Of a stretch of DNA of 64,000 bases, positions 32,701 through 45,035 are shown piece by piece. Position 1 is the first letter of the stretch, and each line of letters starts with the position of its first letter. Source of the DNA: Strigops habroptila (lineage: Eukaryota; Chordata; Aves; Psittaciformes; Psittacidae); contig NC_044297.2 of assembly GCF_004027225.2 (NCBI RefSeq), positions 99,569-163,568 of the forward strand, written 5' to 3'. The notes below the pieces were generated by a model. The model was not told where the DNA came from. It saw nothing but the letters and a program-made list of their open reading frames with translations, and did not search any database. Position numbers and translations under genes: made by a program.

Positions 32701-34645
32701 ACTGCAGGTTTTTCGGGGGTTTTTTTGCAGCTGTACAACTATTTCCTTAGCCTCTCTTTTCCCGAGCCTTGAAAAACCATGTTCCATGTCTTCGCCTGGC
32801 TCACCACATCCAAGCACTCAAGAGAGCACACCTCTTGCCAGCAGCTTCAGTGTCACGTTACTGGCTGTCAGTATTCTGGTCTGCTGAGAAGCAGAATTGA
32901 CATGCTGTGCAGGAGAGCCACAGGGGATTCTGCATAAGAAAAGAAGGGAAGAAGCTCCGGAACATAGTCCTAAAAACCGCAATCTCTCTCTCAAGCCAAA
33001 AGAAAGTTCACTATAAAGACAGACAAAGCAGCTCCACAGAAGAGATCAGAGCAGCATTCAGCTTGCGAGGAAGGGTTTGGAAAGGAGGCACTTATAACAT
33101 AACCCTCATTCTACAGAGCAAGAAGAAAAAATCCATCACCTGCTCTTAATAACTGTGTACCCTCAAAGTCTTCTGAATGCTTTCAAAGCAACATTTTAAC
33201 AGATTGGGAGGAAGATCATGGGGAATGAGTGCAAAAACCAACATTTCCCTGGGTGTAGCCCTGACAGGCCTCATATTTGCATTCTGTTCTGGCTCCTCAC
33301 TGAGTCCTAGTTGAATTTAATGCATTGAGCTTAAATCCTCATGGGTTTGTGGTTGATCTTTCTGGGGTGGCGGTGGGCCAGGACCAGACTGAGAGAATCA
33401 AAAGACGGCTAAGGAGGTGAAGACAGGGTGCGCGAACAGGCTGGCAGCTGCTTACATTTGGGATGTCTCCTTCCCAGATGATGTGGTTGGACTTGCTAGA
33501 TTTTCTTTCTAGCTCGGTGTTCTACTGAGACACTGCCTTCCCCAGGACTGCACAGGCCTGCAAAAGTCCGTGTAATAGACATCCAGAACTACAAGACATA
33601 CACATGTGTCAATATTCAGACAACCCGCACCATCCATCTCCCAGACACAAGGCCATGAAAAGACGTCATTTCATGGAGAGTTTACTTAAAGGTCTTCCCA
33701 TTCATTCACTTGGGGTGAACCTATATCAGGTTCTCCAGTATGTCAGCAAGAGTGAAGTCCCATCACATGTAGTTTACAGAAAGTTTCCTTTTATTCCTGC
33801 ACAAAAACCTGCACACCTCTAGGAATGCCACAGGAGGAAGCCCGAGTTTCCTTCCTTGCCAGGGGTTGTCCCTTCCCCCCAGCTTCTCCCCCAGAGCCTT
33901 GGGGAGCTCCCGGGCAGGCTGAGTGCTGATCCTGGCAGGCAGCAGAATCCCTGCCCCGGCACACAGCCCCTGGGGTGCAGGGACCCTGCTCGCAAGGACA
34001 GCGCTGGGCACCACTCCCACATTCACACCCTGCAGCCAGCCCTGGGACAAGGGACGTGGTTCGTACAGTCCCTCACAGGGTGCAGAGGGAAGCCCTGCTC
34101 TGCAGCACATTCTCCTCCTTATCTACACACAGAAACTAAGAGAGTCCTCCTGACAGATCCCATGGACTGTCCGAGGCAGCAGCTTGAGGAGATCCCTCCA
34201 GGAACTGCAGCTGCATTGCCCTGCACCCAGAGCCTTACCATGCACAGGGCTGGGAACGTTTCTCCTGCAGGCAGCTCTCAGCATCCTCCACTGCCAAGTG
34301 CCTTTAAGCTCTCTGAGGCTCGCAGGTCTGCCCTCGGTGCCTGCAGGCAGTGCCCCAGCCCTGCTCCTGGCCAGAGCTGTCTCTCTGCAGTGCTGCCCGC
34401 TTGCCAGCATCTCTCTGCATCCCAGGAGCCCCGCCCAGCTCAGCAGCAGAGGCCCAGCCCAAGGTGGCACTGCCTCTGCCCCTCTGGGCTCCCTGCAGGG
34501 CTCCCTGGGGCTCCAGGGGAACAGCATGGGAAACAGCCTGAAGCAAGCACTGATGTTCCCTCCCTCAGCTGGGAGACACATTTATTTCTGCACTGCCATT
34601 TCTCTGCTGAGAGGCAGAGTTTGGTCTCAACGTCAGCTTTCTTAG
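29758..34645. other. Long interval without confirmed gene
   Basis: Mostly unique sequence: GC-rich at 29,760-30,310 and 33,840-34,560, AT-richer between. A 35-bp CR1-like tail lies at 31,190-31,225. A minus-strand open frame at 31,736-31,954 gives 72 mostly polar, helix-prone residues, but I recognise neither it nor flanking splice sites. No RNA gene seen. Confidence 0.4.
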
Positions 34646-34860
34646 AACTGTAGAATCATTTAGGTTGGAAAAGATCAAGTTGGATCAAGTCCAGCCATTA
34701 ACCAAACACTGTCAAGTCCACCACTGAGCCATGTCCACAAGTGCCACATCTACATATCTTTTCAATACCTCTAGGGATGGTGACCCAATCACTTCTCTGG
34801 GCAGCCTGTTTCCTGTCCCATCATTAGATAGGACAGGCAGACCAGGACAGGCAGGGATCA
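34646..34860 (-). repeat. CR1 LINE fragment (older subfamily)
   Basis: Minus-strand tail 'tagaatcatttaggttggaa' followed by 'aagtccagccattaaccaaa' and 'cactgtcaagtccaccactg', which is the pattern of a diverged CR1 subfamily distinct from the others in this window. Confidence 0.85.
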
Positions 34861-36700
34861 CCTTTACCCCCGCTGAAGGAAGGGATTCAGCCTGGTTAGC
34901 TGAGGCATCTCCTCCTGGGACTGTAGCCCTGGAGCTGGAAGAGGACTCAGCTCCCTCTCAGGCTCACCACAAATCCACAGGAGGTGGGATTCCTCCTGCC
35001 TCTGCTCAGGTCGTCATTAAAAAGGCACCCACATGTGAGCTCCTTGTCTCAGCTCCCATGGTCATTAACAGTGATGGGGGCCAGGGGTGAGGTGTCCAGA
35101 TGCAAATCTCCAGTGACATTTGGCATTACAGGGCTGGTCAAAGTTACATGCAGGTAATAGAGACAGGTAGAAGATACATGCAAGGCTGATATAGAGACAA
35201 GACAGTATCTTTGGGAATATTCTTATAGCGCTCAGAGGCATCAGCCATCAGTTGCAATCAGTAAAGCGTAGTCTGGCCTTTCTGCCACCCATTAGTGCAG
35301 GCATTGAGTGAACACAGAGTACATCACTGCAGGGTCTTTACTCACTCCCTTCATGATTCAGGCAAGGAACAGCCCAAGCATTTTAGCTGTGTGCCTGAGT
35401 CCATCTGGCCTTCAGAGGTAGCGCTGGCAAAGCACAGCAATGGGTCATAGCAAAACTCAGTCAAACTCAAACGGGAATTCAAGGGCACCATGATGAGCTG
35501 CTGCTACTTCAGAAACAGTTAAAGAAGAAACAAGATAACACAGCACCACTACTAAGTAAAGCAAGAGTACATGCAGGTAGAGCTCAGATAGTCTATCTCC
35601 TCTTTGCCTCAGTTCCCACCAGCAAGGTCTCCCAGGCCTTTGCTCTTTAAGGAGGACTCTGGATGGGAAAGGGGAACAACCAGCACTGGATGGGCATCAA
35701 GCCAGAGGTTACTTTGCAAACTACACCCTTACCAGTGCATGGGACCAAAGGGGCTGCATCCAAGGTACTGAGAGAATGTTTTCCACCCGGACGTGCTGGT
35801 CTGTTCTTTTCCGAGGAAGAAAGGCACTGGACTCTGGGAGGCATCATTTAAAATCCTGTTCCTTAGGTCTAGCTCTGTAAGGGGAGAATTGTGCAGATAA
35901 TCTCATGTCCCTTTGATGGCTGGAACCCCGGGAGGTGTAGCATGGAGAGAGGAAGGATGAGAGGGATGGATGCCCCCTGCATGAAGGGGAAGCTTGGATT
36001 TCTGGAGGTCCTTTTGTGTAGAGAATTACCACTTTTTCTTCCTGTAAAAATGAAAGGTTTTTCTGAAGATCTGGTAGACTGGAAGCTAGTTTCAAGCTAA
36101 AAGTACCATCCTTCCTCAGTGGTTTCTAGATAATTTAAGGACAGGCAGTGCTCTTTTTTGAGATTTTTTTTAAGAATTAAAGCAAATTGTGGATTTTACA
36201 ATCACTTCATAACTCTGAATATGACAGTAAAATTAGTAATTTTAACGTAAAAAAGTAGGTAAACAGAAGCTTATGGTGTTGCTATTAAACTTGCAGAAAA
36301 GAAATCATGTGATTATACATGATTAATTTTTCTAAGAAGTGTAGAATTTGATCTGACCAAATTGTCTTTTTGCTGTTGCTAGTACTGCTGACAAGACAGT
36401 TTTATAGAGATACCCATAAGTTGGGGGAACTGAGAAAGATACAGATATTGTTGAACTGTTCAAATGCTTTAAAGTTCAGTTGTCTTTGCTGTTGCCTGCT
36501 GGAACTGCTCTCTTCAGAAAGGGAAAAGATTCTTTATATCAGTGAAAACAATGTGATTTCTTCAGTAGATTGGAGATTTTTAGAGCACATTTTTCATGTG
36601 GGAGATAATAATCAAGCTTGAGGAATTACTTGACTGTACAAAAGCAGGTAATGTGTCCTGCCATCCTGCAATTTGATAACATTTTAAATAATTTCTAAAT
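34861..36700. other. Interval without recognised feature
   Basis: Unique sequence that becomes AT-rich after 36,100. Gene-like fragments with mixed frames occur at 36,470-36,640, ending in a possible donor (GCAG|GTAATG), but stops interrupt them. Confidence 0.35.
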
Positions 36701-36717
36701 CCAAAAGCACCCAATCA

Positions 36718-36829
36718 GGAAAAAACGGGAGTTGAAATTCACATCATCACAGGAATTGCCCTAAACAATGATGCCTTCGATGATTCAAGTACTTTTCAAA
36801 TGCCTATCGAAACACAAAAGGCAACTGTA
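36718..36829 (+). other. Possible exon, unrecognised gene
   Basis: A plus-strand open stretch of about 37 codons (PNQEKTGVEIHIITGIALNN, then an acidic DDSSTF segment). An AG precedes it at 36,716-36,717, and a possible donor (ACT|GTATGA) follows. Composition looks protein-like, but the splice signals are weak and a stop lies two codons past the possible donor. Confidence 0.3.
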
Positions 36830-37094
36830 TGATGAAAAATAAACAGTTGGAAGCTATAGGTAGTTTTCATCTCACTGAGAATGGAATGGATACTGCTTTT
36901 CTGGAAAAAGCTTTTGTGAAGCATAGCACTGTGAGAAAGCATGCTAATGCTGCATGTGAGGAGCGTTTCAGTTTTAAGTAAGATTTATTAAAAATGTTAC
37001 TTTGTGGTTATCTACATAACTTTATTTTCCCCCTGAGATTTATGATTTAAACATTTCTGGCTCTGTCAGTGTCTGAATGAAAAATATTCCTTAG

Positions 37095-37238
37095 CACTTG
37101 ATTGAATCTGAAGAAATAGCTGTTCTAGAGAAGAGTGTAGAAAGTCAGTTTTTTGATAAAGGTGATAAAGAAGTTGAGTTAAAGAGACAAGAAGCTGTAA
37201 AAGAGTTGTTTCCGAGTGTCCCAGGCAGAGCTGCTGAG
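37095..37238 (+). other. Likely exon of an unrecognised gene (144 bp, phase 0)
   Basis: Exactly 48 codons without a stop between an acceptor (ATTCCTTAG) and a consensus donor (GAG|GTAAGT). The translation is charged and looks helical: HLIESEEIAVLEKSVESQFF, then KEVELKRQEAVKELFPSVPG and a short end. Both boundaries are in phase 0. I do not recognise the protein. The plus strand here is AT-rich, unlike the GC-rich subtelomeric surroundings. It may be part of a real gene crossing this region or a relic of one. Confidence 0.5.
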
Positions 37239-38213
37239 GTAAGTTTCAGGTTGCATTTATTAGCCCAGATGCTGTGAATCATCCAACACTCGAAAGACAT
37301 TTATAGCATTCTTTCATACAGTGGGCTATATGCCCATACAGTGGGCTATATGCAAGAAGCCTTGCTCTTGGACCTATGTGCCAGCGATTCCATAAGTGGT
37401 GTGCTTGTGTCTGTAATGGTTGTTTCCCAGGGGCAAATAGTGGTACAAATCACCTGGATTTCTAAAAAATCTACACCAATTGGCCTTCTGTGTTTTAACA
37501 AAACTGACGACGGTAATGTGTGTTAATTTACTGAATGTTACCATAGAAAGAGTAAAAAGAGCAAGTGGACTGGAAATGCTCTCTTGTAATTGATATAATG
37601 ATTTGGCTTACTGGGGTGTTGGCATTTTTGCAGAGAAATTTCTTTTTTAATTGAAGATAAGCAGACAAAAAAACCTCTCCATCTCAAAGTAACAGCAGTG
37701 GAGCTGTATTTTCGTAGTTGAATTAGTCCGGTAATCAAACACAAATGCTGGTAGAATTAGAATTTAGTTTGACATGCTAAGCATCTGAGAAACCTGCTAT
37801 CCATGAAGGCCTTATTTTCAGTTTTAAAAAGTACCTTTTGGACTGTGTTCTCTGAGTGGGTTATTTTGCACAGAAGAACTAAAAATGTTCATATGTCAAC
37901 TAAAAGTTCTGTCTTCTTCAACTTGAAGCTCTTGGTTGAGAGGAATAAATTAATACAGTTTCTGTACTGGATTGTCTTACAAGAACAATAAAACAGCAGT
38001 AGTTTGTTAAAAAGTGCTCTGCAGAGACTTCCTGCTAGCGGGGCAAAGCTTTCCTTTCTCAAGGGACATCAGTGTTCAAGACCAGATGATCAGTCTGCAA
38101 ACTTTACTCAAATAAATTTGTAGTTTTATAAAGTTAATTTTAAATTGTGGAGGAAATGTTGTGGTCTGAATATATTTTTTTAATTCAAAAGCATCTTAGT
38201 TGACTTTTTCTAG

Positions 38214-38342
38214 GTTCTTGAAGTTCGTGTTCAGCTTATTGTGGCAGTAACTTCTTTTATCCAGGAATTTTTCAGAGTTGTGAAAATTGCTGAGAGCAAT
38301 TTGAACAGTACTGGGATGATGAAGAGGAAGAGTAGTGCCTGA
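38214..38342 (+). other. Possible terminal exon following the 37.1-kb exon
   Basis: The acceptor GACTTTTTCTAG precedes a phase-0 frame compatible with the upstream exon (VLEVRVQLIVAVTSFIQEFF onward) that ends at a TGA near 38,342. An AATAAA lies about 75 bp downstream (near 38,418), as in a 3' UTR. A second frame over the last half (EQYWDDEEEE) and a GT at 38,367 suggest a degenerate internal exon instead. Unrecognised. Confidence 0.3.
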
Positions 38343-38429
38343 AGAAAGCTGCCAGAGTAGAAGAAAAGGTAATCTGATGTCATTGACATCTGATACTTCT
38401 TTAAAGCACAAAAAACCAAATAAAAGAAA

Positions 38430-40236
38430 AAAAAGGGGTTTTTTCCTCCCCCCTTCTTATCGTCATTTTCCTGGCTTACAAGTCCATAAATATCCTTTGG
38501 AAGTGCGTGAAGTCCTATTATAATTAGTATAGGCTCACTAGCCTTCCCTTACACTGCAGTGCTAAAAGGAAACAAATGTCTCTGGATATGGTTGTGGATA
38601 TGGTTTCAGTTATTTCTGTAGGCAGCTGTACGCAATTCCCAGCTTTTAACAGACTTCTGTACAGTAATTTTTCCAAATAAACACACACAAATATTCTTCC
38701 CAGCTCTATTTGACACCAAACTTGCTCCTGTCATTTTTTTCTAGGCAGATTGTGTGTAATTGACACTGTTCTGTTCATAATCAGTCATCAAAATTCCTGC
38801 TAGAATTTATTTGCGTGCTTTTCAATGGGTAAACTTTTTCATATGTTTCCATCCATCCTGCTAAAATGATTATCAAAATCTGAGTCCTTCTTCCTATTTT
38901 TTAAAGCATTTTGATTCAGTTCAGTTTTTTGGGACCTGACTTTGCAGGGAGAAATGTGTTCAGAATATGCTACCCTTTTCTCATGCCTTGTGCATGGCAA
39001 GTTTATAATACAGAGTTAGCTAAGATGTATTTCTTGTTGTGATGCAGTCTGACAGCTGGTTTTTGTAAGTGACTAAAGTGAAACCACGACCTGGAAACAC
39101 ATCCTGCATTATTGTTGGGTACCATGTGTCATTCAAGGAATTTGCAAACATGGAGTGAATGAGTGCTGATGTATGTTAGATTATTAATGCTCTGGGACTT
39201 ACAGTTCCCCTAGGGCAAGCAGGAAATAGTTTATGGGAATACCTTCCATCAAGCATTTCATCACTGCCTGGGTGACACCTTTTTAAAGTAATTGTGAGCA
39301 AGTAGTTCCATACATCTGTTTTTTTAGGACCTTGAGGAAGTAGAAGTTTGGATTCTGAGAGCCTGACCATCAACATGTTTGCATTTAGAAAAAAGTAAAA
39401 GGACTAAAAACCAAAAAATGTTTGTTTTAATGCGTGTTAATGCCACATTAACTTCCACTTTGCAGACATCACTGTGTCATCGAACAAGACCTTCCAGCAA
39501 GGCTCCTGTAGAAAATCCATTGAATATAATGTTGCACCTTATGGCCACCCAGACAAAAACTAGCTATTTTCTGCCAGGTTAATACACTATATTAGCTTGT
39601 GGAGGATCATATGAGCAGCAGATTCTATGATTCTGTCTAAAAATGAAGGTATTGTGGCTAGGTAAACTGTTAGTGTTTCCTTTTGGAAGAGACCAATGTG
39701 ACTTTCACCTCAGAAACACAGGACTAATAACTTCATTCCAAGTGAGATTCAAACTGGGGTCCTGCACATTCTAGTGCATCTTCTAGTCTTCCTCTTTCCA
39801 TTTTGCATGTCCCATGCAACCACAAAATGTGTCCTCATATCTTCTAGACACTGATACCTTGTTTTAACTCAAAATTACAAGTTATCATAGCGTGATTATC
39901 ACCCCAGAACACCAGTACTAGTAGTCAACCAATGAATATTAGAGGACATTGTCACTTTTTACAAGCAGTTGATCCACAGGGATCTAAAGCAGCTATCTTT
40001 GTAAATTTATCATTTACAAAATGAAGCTGTCTCCAGAGCTCACTATACTCTCAGTGTAAGCCAACACAGGATTGAGTGTTTTCACTGGGACAGGGCAGAA
40101 TACAGTGATCTGTGCCATGGAAAAGCACAGCCCAAATGGCCACGCTGCCAGTGAAGTTACTGAATTAAAGCTCTGCAGGCTAATATATCTTAAGAGGAAG
40201 AATATTTGAAATATCACGACAGTCAGATGAAGTTCA
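38430..40236. other. Interval without recognised feature
   Basis: AT-rich unique sequence with no gene, RNA or repeat that I can support. Confidence 0.4.
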
Positions 40237-40332
40237 TGAATACTGGAAAAAGGGAAACACAAACCTCATTTACAAGAAAGGGAAAATGGAAGACCCTAGG
40301 AACTACAGACCGTTCGGTCTCACCTCTGTGGC
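40237..40332 (+). pseudogene. CR1 LINE ORF2 fragment
   Basis: A plus-strand frame of about 32 residues matches the reverse transcriptase start of CR1 ORF2: a WKKGN segment, then KKGKMEDPRNYRPFGLTSV (CR1 usually has NYRPVSLTSV). It is the only piece of CR1 coding sequence that I see. The flanks do not continue the homology. Confidence 0.8.
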
Positions 40333-40785
40333 AGAAGGCAGTTCCGGCCCTGTGAACTGGGTCTGGGCCAGAGCCCGAGCCCTGAACCTTTGGGCTCAGA
40401 AAAGAGCACCGGTGGGGTGTTTCTGAGGTCAAAGCTAGGGCCAGGCGGGGGGGATCACTGGGAGGGTTTGGGCACTGGGAGAGGGCTGGGATGGTGAGCC
40501 GCCCCCCCTCTCGAGAGCGGATGTCTGGTTGCATTTTTCCCCCAATACCAGGAAGCAGGCATGCACCAGGCCAACAGAAATCAACGTCTCTGGGACATAA
40601 GGTGTTTTTCCCACTGTGTTAGGCTCCAACTCTTTTTTTACTCGGGGCATGTATAACCACCACGAGGGTCCTGGACACTCTAGCTCAGGGCTGGAAAGTG
40701 AGCAATTATGACAAGTCATACTCATCTACATGGAATGACAGTGATTGATTTAAATCCTGACCACAAGCCAGGCTCAGGTCAAAAA
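40333..40785. other. Interval without recognised feature
   Basis: GC-rich to about 40,560, with short C and G tracts; nothing recognised. Confidence 0.4.
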
Positions 40786-41790
40786 ACTTAATCTGTAACT
40801 GGCTGGAGACAGAGCCGGGGAGGACACCAAGGAACTGGAGATGAGGAGGGGCTGAAGCAGCAAACTGGACTGGGTCTGGACATGACCTGCAGCCACAGCA
40901 GAACTGGAGCCATTCAGGGTTGGACCTGAGAAACAGAGGAGCAGAAACAGAGATCTGAGGCTGCAGTCAAGCCCGAGCCATAAACAAGCTGGAGCAGCAA
41001 AAAAAAGGAGCTGTTTTTGGAGAGGAAACCATTGACCTGAAGCTGCAAATAATCTGGAGCAACAACAAAAAGGAACTGAGGAGGTCCGTAAGCTGGACCT
41101 GAACCCAGAGCACAAATCAACAGGCACTGTAAATGAGCTGGAGCCAAAAAAGAACTGGAGTTGTCCAGGAGCTGTGGCCGAAAGAAATGGGGATGTGAAC
41201 CAACACAGAATAACCAAATCAAACCTCAAACACTAAATCAAAAAAGCAAGCCCAAACCAAAAGCAAAAAAATCCAAACACAATCTCAAAGCAAATCCCTC
41301 TCAAAAAAGAGGGGCCCAAACCTCCAACCTGGAGCCGTCTCCTGGAGCCGTCTCCAAGCTAGCGCTGTGCACTTGTCTCAGCATCACTGACATGCGAATG
41401 AAGGGCAACAAGACTGTTGATGCAGCAGCCTGGCTGATTCCTGAGGATTAACTGTCCATACACTCTGGCTCCTCTGTCCACCCCTGTGCAGGACAGACGT
41501 GGCAGACTCAGGTCTTGGCAACGACTGGGAGCTCAAACTGGTCAAAGTTTTCTGTGAGATGGAGCTGAAACTAAAGCAGAAACCAGCAGGAACTGCTAAT
41601 AAAGAGGAGCAGGGCCTGAAAGAATTGGGAAAATGGACCAATACACCAACCAACCCCAACTCGAAACCCAAACCCAAGTCAAAAAAGCAACATAAAAGCA
41701 AACAAATAAAACAGAAATCAACCAAAGCCAACCCAGAAACAAAACCAAAGCAAAAAGAGGCAAATCCTCAAACTGTGTGCTGAGCAGCAC
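40786..41790 (+). repeat. Purine- and A-rich degenerate repeat region
   Basis: Loose repetition of 'gagctggagcagcaa' type phrases (40,800-41,170), then two similar A-rich blocks (41,190-41,330 and 41,610-41,770) rich in 'aaacccaaacc', 'caaagcaaa' and 'aaaaagcaa'. The plus-strand translation is Lys/Pro/Asn/Ser-rich in both. I cannot assign a family. Confidence 0.4.
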
Positions 41791-43557
41791 ACTCCTCACA
41801 CTGTTATCAGGCGGACGCAGTCAGGAGAAGCAGCAGGTGGCGGTTTGTGAGCAGTACCGCGTAATGGGGTCGGTTGTAGCCTCCGGGGAGCTCGGCACAG
41901 ATCTGATGGAAAAATTTGCAGCTACCGGCTCCCACGGAGTGGGGGGAAGAAGAGCGAATGGCAGAGAAAGGACAGCACAGCTGTGCCTGCGGCTTTGGGC
42001 AGGGGGAATGAAGGAGAGTGTTTAGAGAAAACAAGAGCTGCAAGAGCAGAGAAGTACTGTGAGAACATCACAGCATTCCAGGCTATTCCAGTTGTCTTCT
42101 GTTTTGCTGGTTCTGTCAAAATTACAGCCGCTTTCTTCTTCTTTCTGAAGTTAGTTGTTACTCTTCCTCTTATCCAGAAAGGCTTCCACTTCTCCTCAAA
42201 CTCTGGGCACTTGAAGGAATTACTTGCTCCATGGAATTCTAAAATCCAGTTTTAGAAATCCACCACTTCTTCATTGCCTCAGTGTTGAAGGTCTTTCCCT
42301 TCCCAGCCATGGTCAGTCAGTAAAGCATCTTGAGAAATAAACTGAAGAATTAAGCCACAAATGAACACACTCCAAACCTACTCCAGATGGATTTCTAGTA
42401 GCAGTTACTGAAAACTAACCTTCACTTTCACTGCAACCATACCTAAACCCAACCCTTCAGAGCCTCAAAGGCTGTTGCTGCTGGAAATCTCTCTGCAGTG
42501 GCGAAAGTACACAGGCTAAAAAAAAGAAAGAAAAAAAACAGCAAACAATTGATATTTTAGTTCACATGAGGAAGTTAAGGCCCAAAGACAAGAACTTGGA
42601 GTTTACCTGGAGACGGAAAGACTTCCTCACTATCACCTGAGCTAGACTAGGATATTTGCTATCTCCTGCAAATATACTACGTACTCAATACAGAAAAGGT
42701 GAAGGATTCTTCAGAGCCTGCAGGGTTTCCTTCTAGTATGGTGAAAGAAAGGTTTTTTAACAGATACCTGTGAGTTTACAGAAGCCAAGGGTCATAATAC
42801 TTGCTAATGAGGTGTCTTTAATACCAAAAAATCAGTCTCCACCTTGTGTCTCTTGTTAATCAGTTTAAATACACAAAAGGCAATGCCTGTGCACATTAAT
42901 AGAAATGCAAAAACATTCTTTGACAATTTTGTCATAGAAGTTGAAAAGGCCTGCGCAGTCACAGAAATTGAACACTTTGGGGAGAGCCAGTACACCCAAC
43001 ATGCCTCCTGCTCCTGCAGGATACCCACTGCAATGTTGTACTTTGTTGTTGGAAATTTTTTATCTGTGTGAGGACTGACAGCAAGGCCTCGTGAAAACTC
43101 TTTGGCTAACAATACCTATGTGTAACATCCAAACCAAAACTCCTAGGCATAAAAACTAAGAGGAGGAAAGAGGAAAAGATTTCACTATCTTCACCAGCCA
43201 GAAACCCACATTTCATGAGTGATGAGCCAAACCTCTCCATTCCGTTGGATATTTGCCTTCTCTAGCCCTTACCTACACTGCACTAAAGAGTCCTTCTAGA
43301 ACAAAGGTTTTGGAGGGTAGAGGAGAGCTGTGACCCAGTTCTTTCTGTTCTTCAGGATTTTCCTCTGTGGTCACGGAGTCTTGCACCCTTTGAGCAGCAC
43401 TCTCTGTGGACGCACTGGTGTAGCTTACAAAAAGAAGTTCTCCATCACAGCCTTCTACAGAAGTTAATGCTTGGGCTGCTTCCATCACAAAAGATATTTC
43501 TGAAGCTGAGTCAGAGCTGCCAGATGACTAGCAGAAGATAGGGCTACCACCCTCAAA
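41791..43557. other. Interval without confirmed gene
   Basis: Mixed sequence. Minus-strand open frames at 42,804-43,112 (about 100 residues with one hydrophobic stretch, KNVFAFLLMCTGIAFCVFKL) and 43,273-43,488 look slightly protein-like. I find no known domain and no reliable splice pair. Confidence 0.3.
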
Positions 43558-43640
43558 TGGAAGAACTTCTACCTAATATCTAACCTCAATCTCCCCTCTG
43601 ACAGGTTTAAGACTTTCCTTCTTGTCCTCTTCCTAGAGTT
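43558..43640 (-). repeat. CR1 LINE fragment
   Basis: A short internal CR1 piece on the minus strand ('gaacttctacctaatatcta', 'ctcaatctcccctctgacag'). Confidence 0.8.
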
Positions 43641-43989
43641 CCTTCTTCTCCCTACCTAGACACCAAGACAGGATTCACCAAAGGATCTGCGTTTGTCCTG
43701 TGGGGCAGTTGTCATCTCCCTGTGCCTCCGGTGATGGGTTCCAAGGGGTTCCGGAATCAGACACCAGATGGCTCTATCACACATTGGTTCACCATGAACA
43801 GGGATCACAAGCGATGCATGGAGCCTCCGGGACAGCCATAGTGGGGAGCATCTCCCACTCCTTCACAGTCAGGCTGATTTCAACCTCCAGTACAGGCAGC
43901 TGCTGGGATCCCCAGGTCACTCCAGAAATACAAATGGGTTCTCCCATTCTCTATGGAAAAGTGCCACTGCAGGTGCTGGTGCTATTCCA

Positions 43990-44310
43990 GTTGTAGGAGC
44001 AGGGGATAAGGGAGGATGAGGCACTGGGCTTGTTCATGGGCTTGGAGCTCAGCTCTGCCTGCAGAGGTGCTGGGGGCGAAGCAGGAGCCTTGTGTGTGCA
44101 GGAGCTGCTGGTGTCAGAGGTGCTGAGCAGGTGTGAGGGCAGGAGCAGCCCCTGGGCAGTGAAGCTGCTGGTGCTGTCACTGGGAGCTCAGCACAAGGGG
44201 ACCTGCACGGAAGCCCACCAGGCATTGCGGAAGGCAGGAGGGGTCCCGGTGGGCTCTGGTAAAGCCCAGGCCAGCACCGGGCATTGGGGAAGACTCAAGT
44301 TCCTGGTAGG
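43990..44310 (+). repeat. Partial fourth copy of the module's downstream block
   Basis: Matches about 900-1040, 21,390-21,560 and 56,375-56,690 ('cttggagctcagctctgcct', 'gcaggagccttgtgtgtgca'), including the first minisatellite units. The TATA/exon part is absent. Confidence 0.75.
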
Positions 44311-44980
44311 TTCTGCAATGTCTGTCACCAAGGTTCACCCTCTTTCTCCCTGTCCCCTTAAAAGAGATAGTAGCCTTCCCATTTAGAAAAGAGTCCACCC
44401 AACTGCCTGCCAAGGGACGGCACGGGCTGGCACAGGCAGGGTTTGGCAGTAACGCTGAGGCAGCTCCCCAGGGGCTCCCCACCCAGACCTGTTGCGTGGC
44501 ACAGGGGCACTGTGCATCTCTGCAGGGGCACAGCTCTCCGAGGGCATCACCCATGCGGATAAGGTGCCAGAGCCAACTTCTACCCACTGCCTGCCACCGC
44601 TCTCTCTTCTCAGAGCAAAACAATTCCTTGTGAAGGCTGTTCCCCAAAGAAAGAGGAACCAAGTCATGCCTGTTCTTGCCTTCGTGGGTTTATCAGGGCT
44701 TTCTGGCTCTCTAGTTGCAGGTGCCGATCTCCTGTTGCTTGTTTAAGCCCTGGCACTCCTGCTGCCCCCAACCACCCACTGCAGTTTTGCTGTTGCTGTT
44801 GAGTTTAAAATGATCTTTTCTCTCTTCAACAATGGCTGCCATCTGCTCTTATGGACAGGGTAGATGCTGCTTGGGGCGAAATCTCATGGGAGGGATTTGG
44901 GGTCATCCCTTGTCCCAGAAACCTTGCTAATGGGTATCAGGGCTGAGTGATTTAGGAATCAAAGCGCAGCAGCACTGGCT
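44311..44980. other. Interval without recognised feature
   Basis: Nothing recognised apart from a ~70-bp phrase at 44,327-44,395 ('caccaaggttcaccctcttt', 'gccttcccattt') repeated at 45,119-45,180. Confidence 0.35.
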
Positions 44981-45035
44981 AGGCTGGATGAGGCTTTGAG
45001 CAACCTGGTCTAGTGGAGGTGTCCCTGCCCATGTG
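44981..45035 (+). repeat. CR1 LINE fragment
   Basis: Short plus-strand CR1 piece ('gcaacctggtctagtggagg', 'tgtccctgcccatg'). Confidence 0.75.

Noticed and set aside
42804-43488. Minus-strand small gene with a membrane segment
   Set aside because: Two short frames with one hydrophobic stretch, but no recognisable family and no convincing splice pair; left as an unassigned interval.
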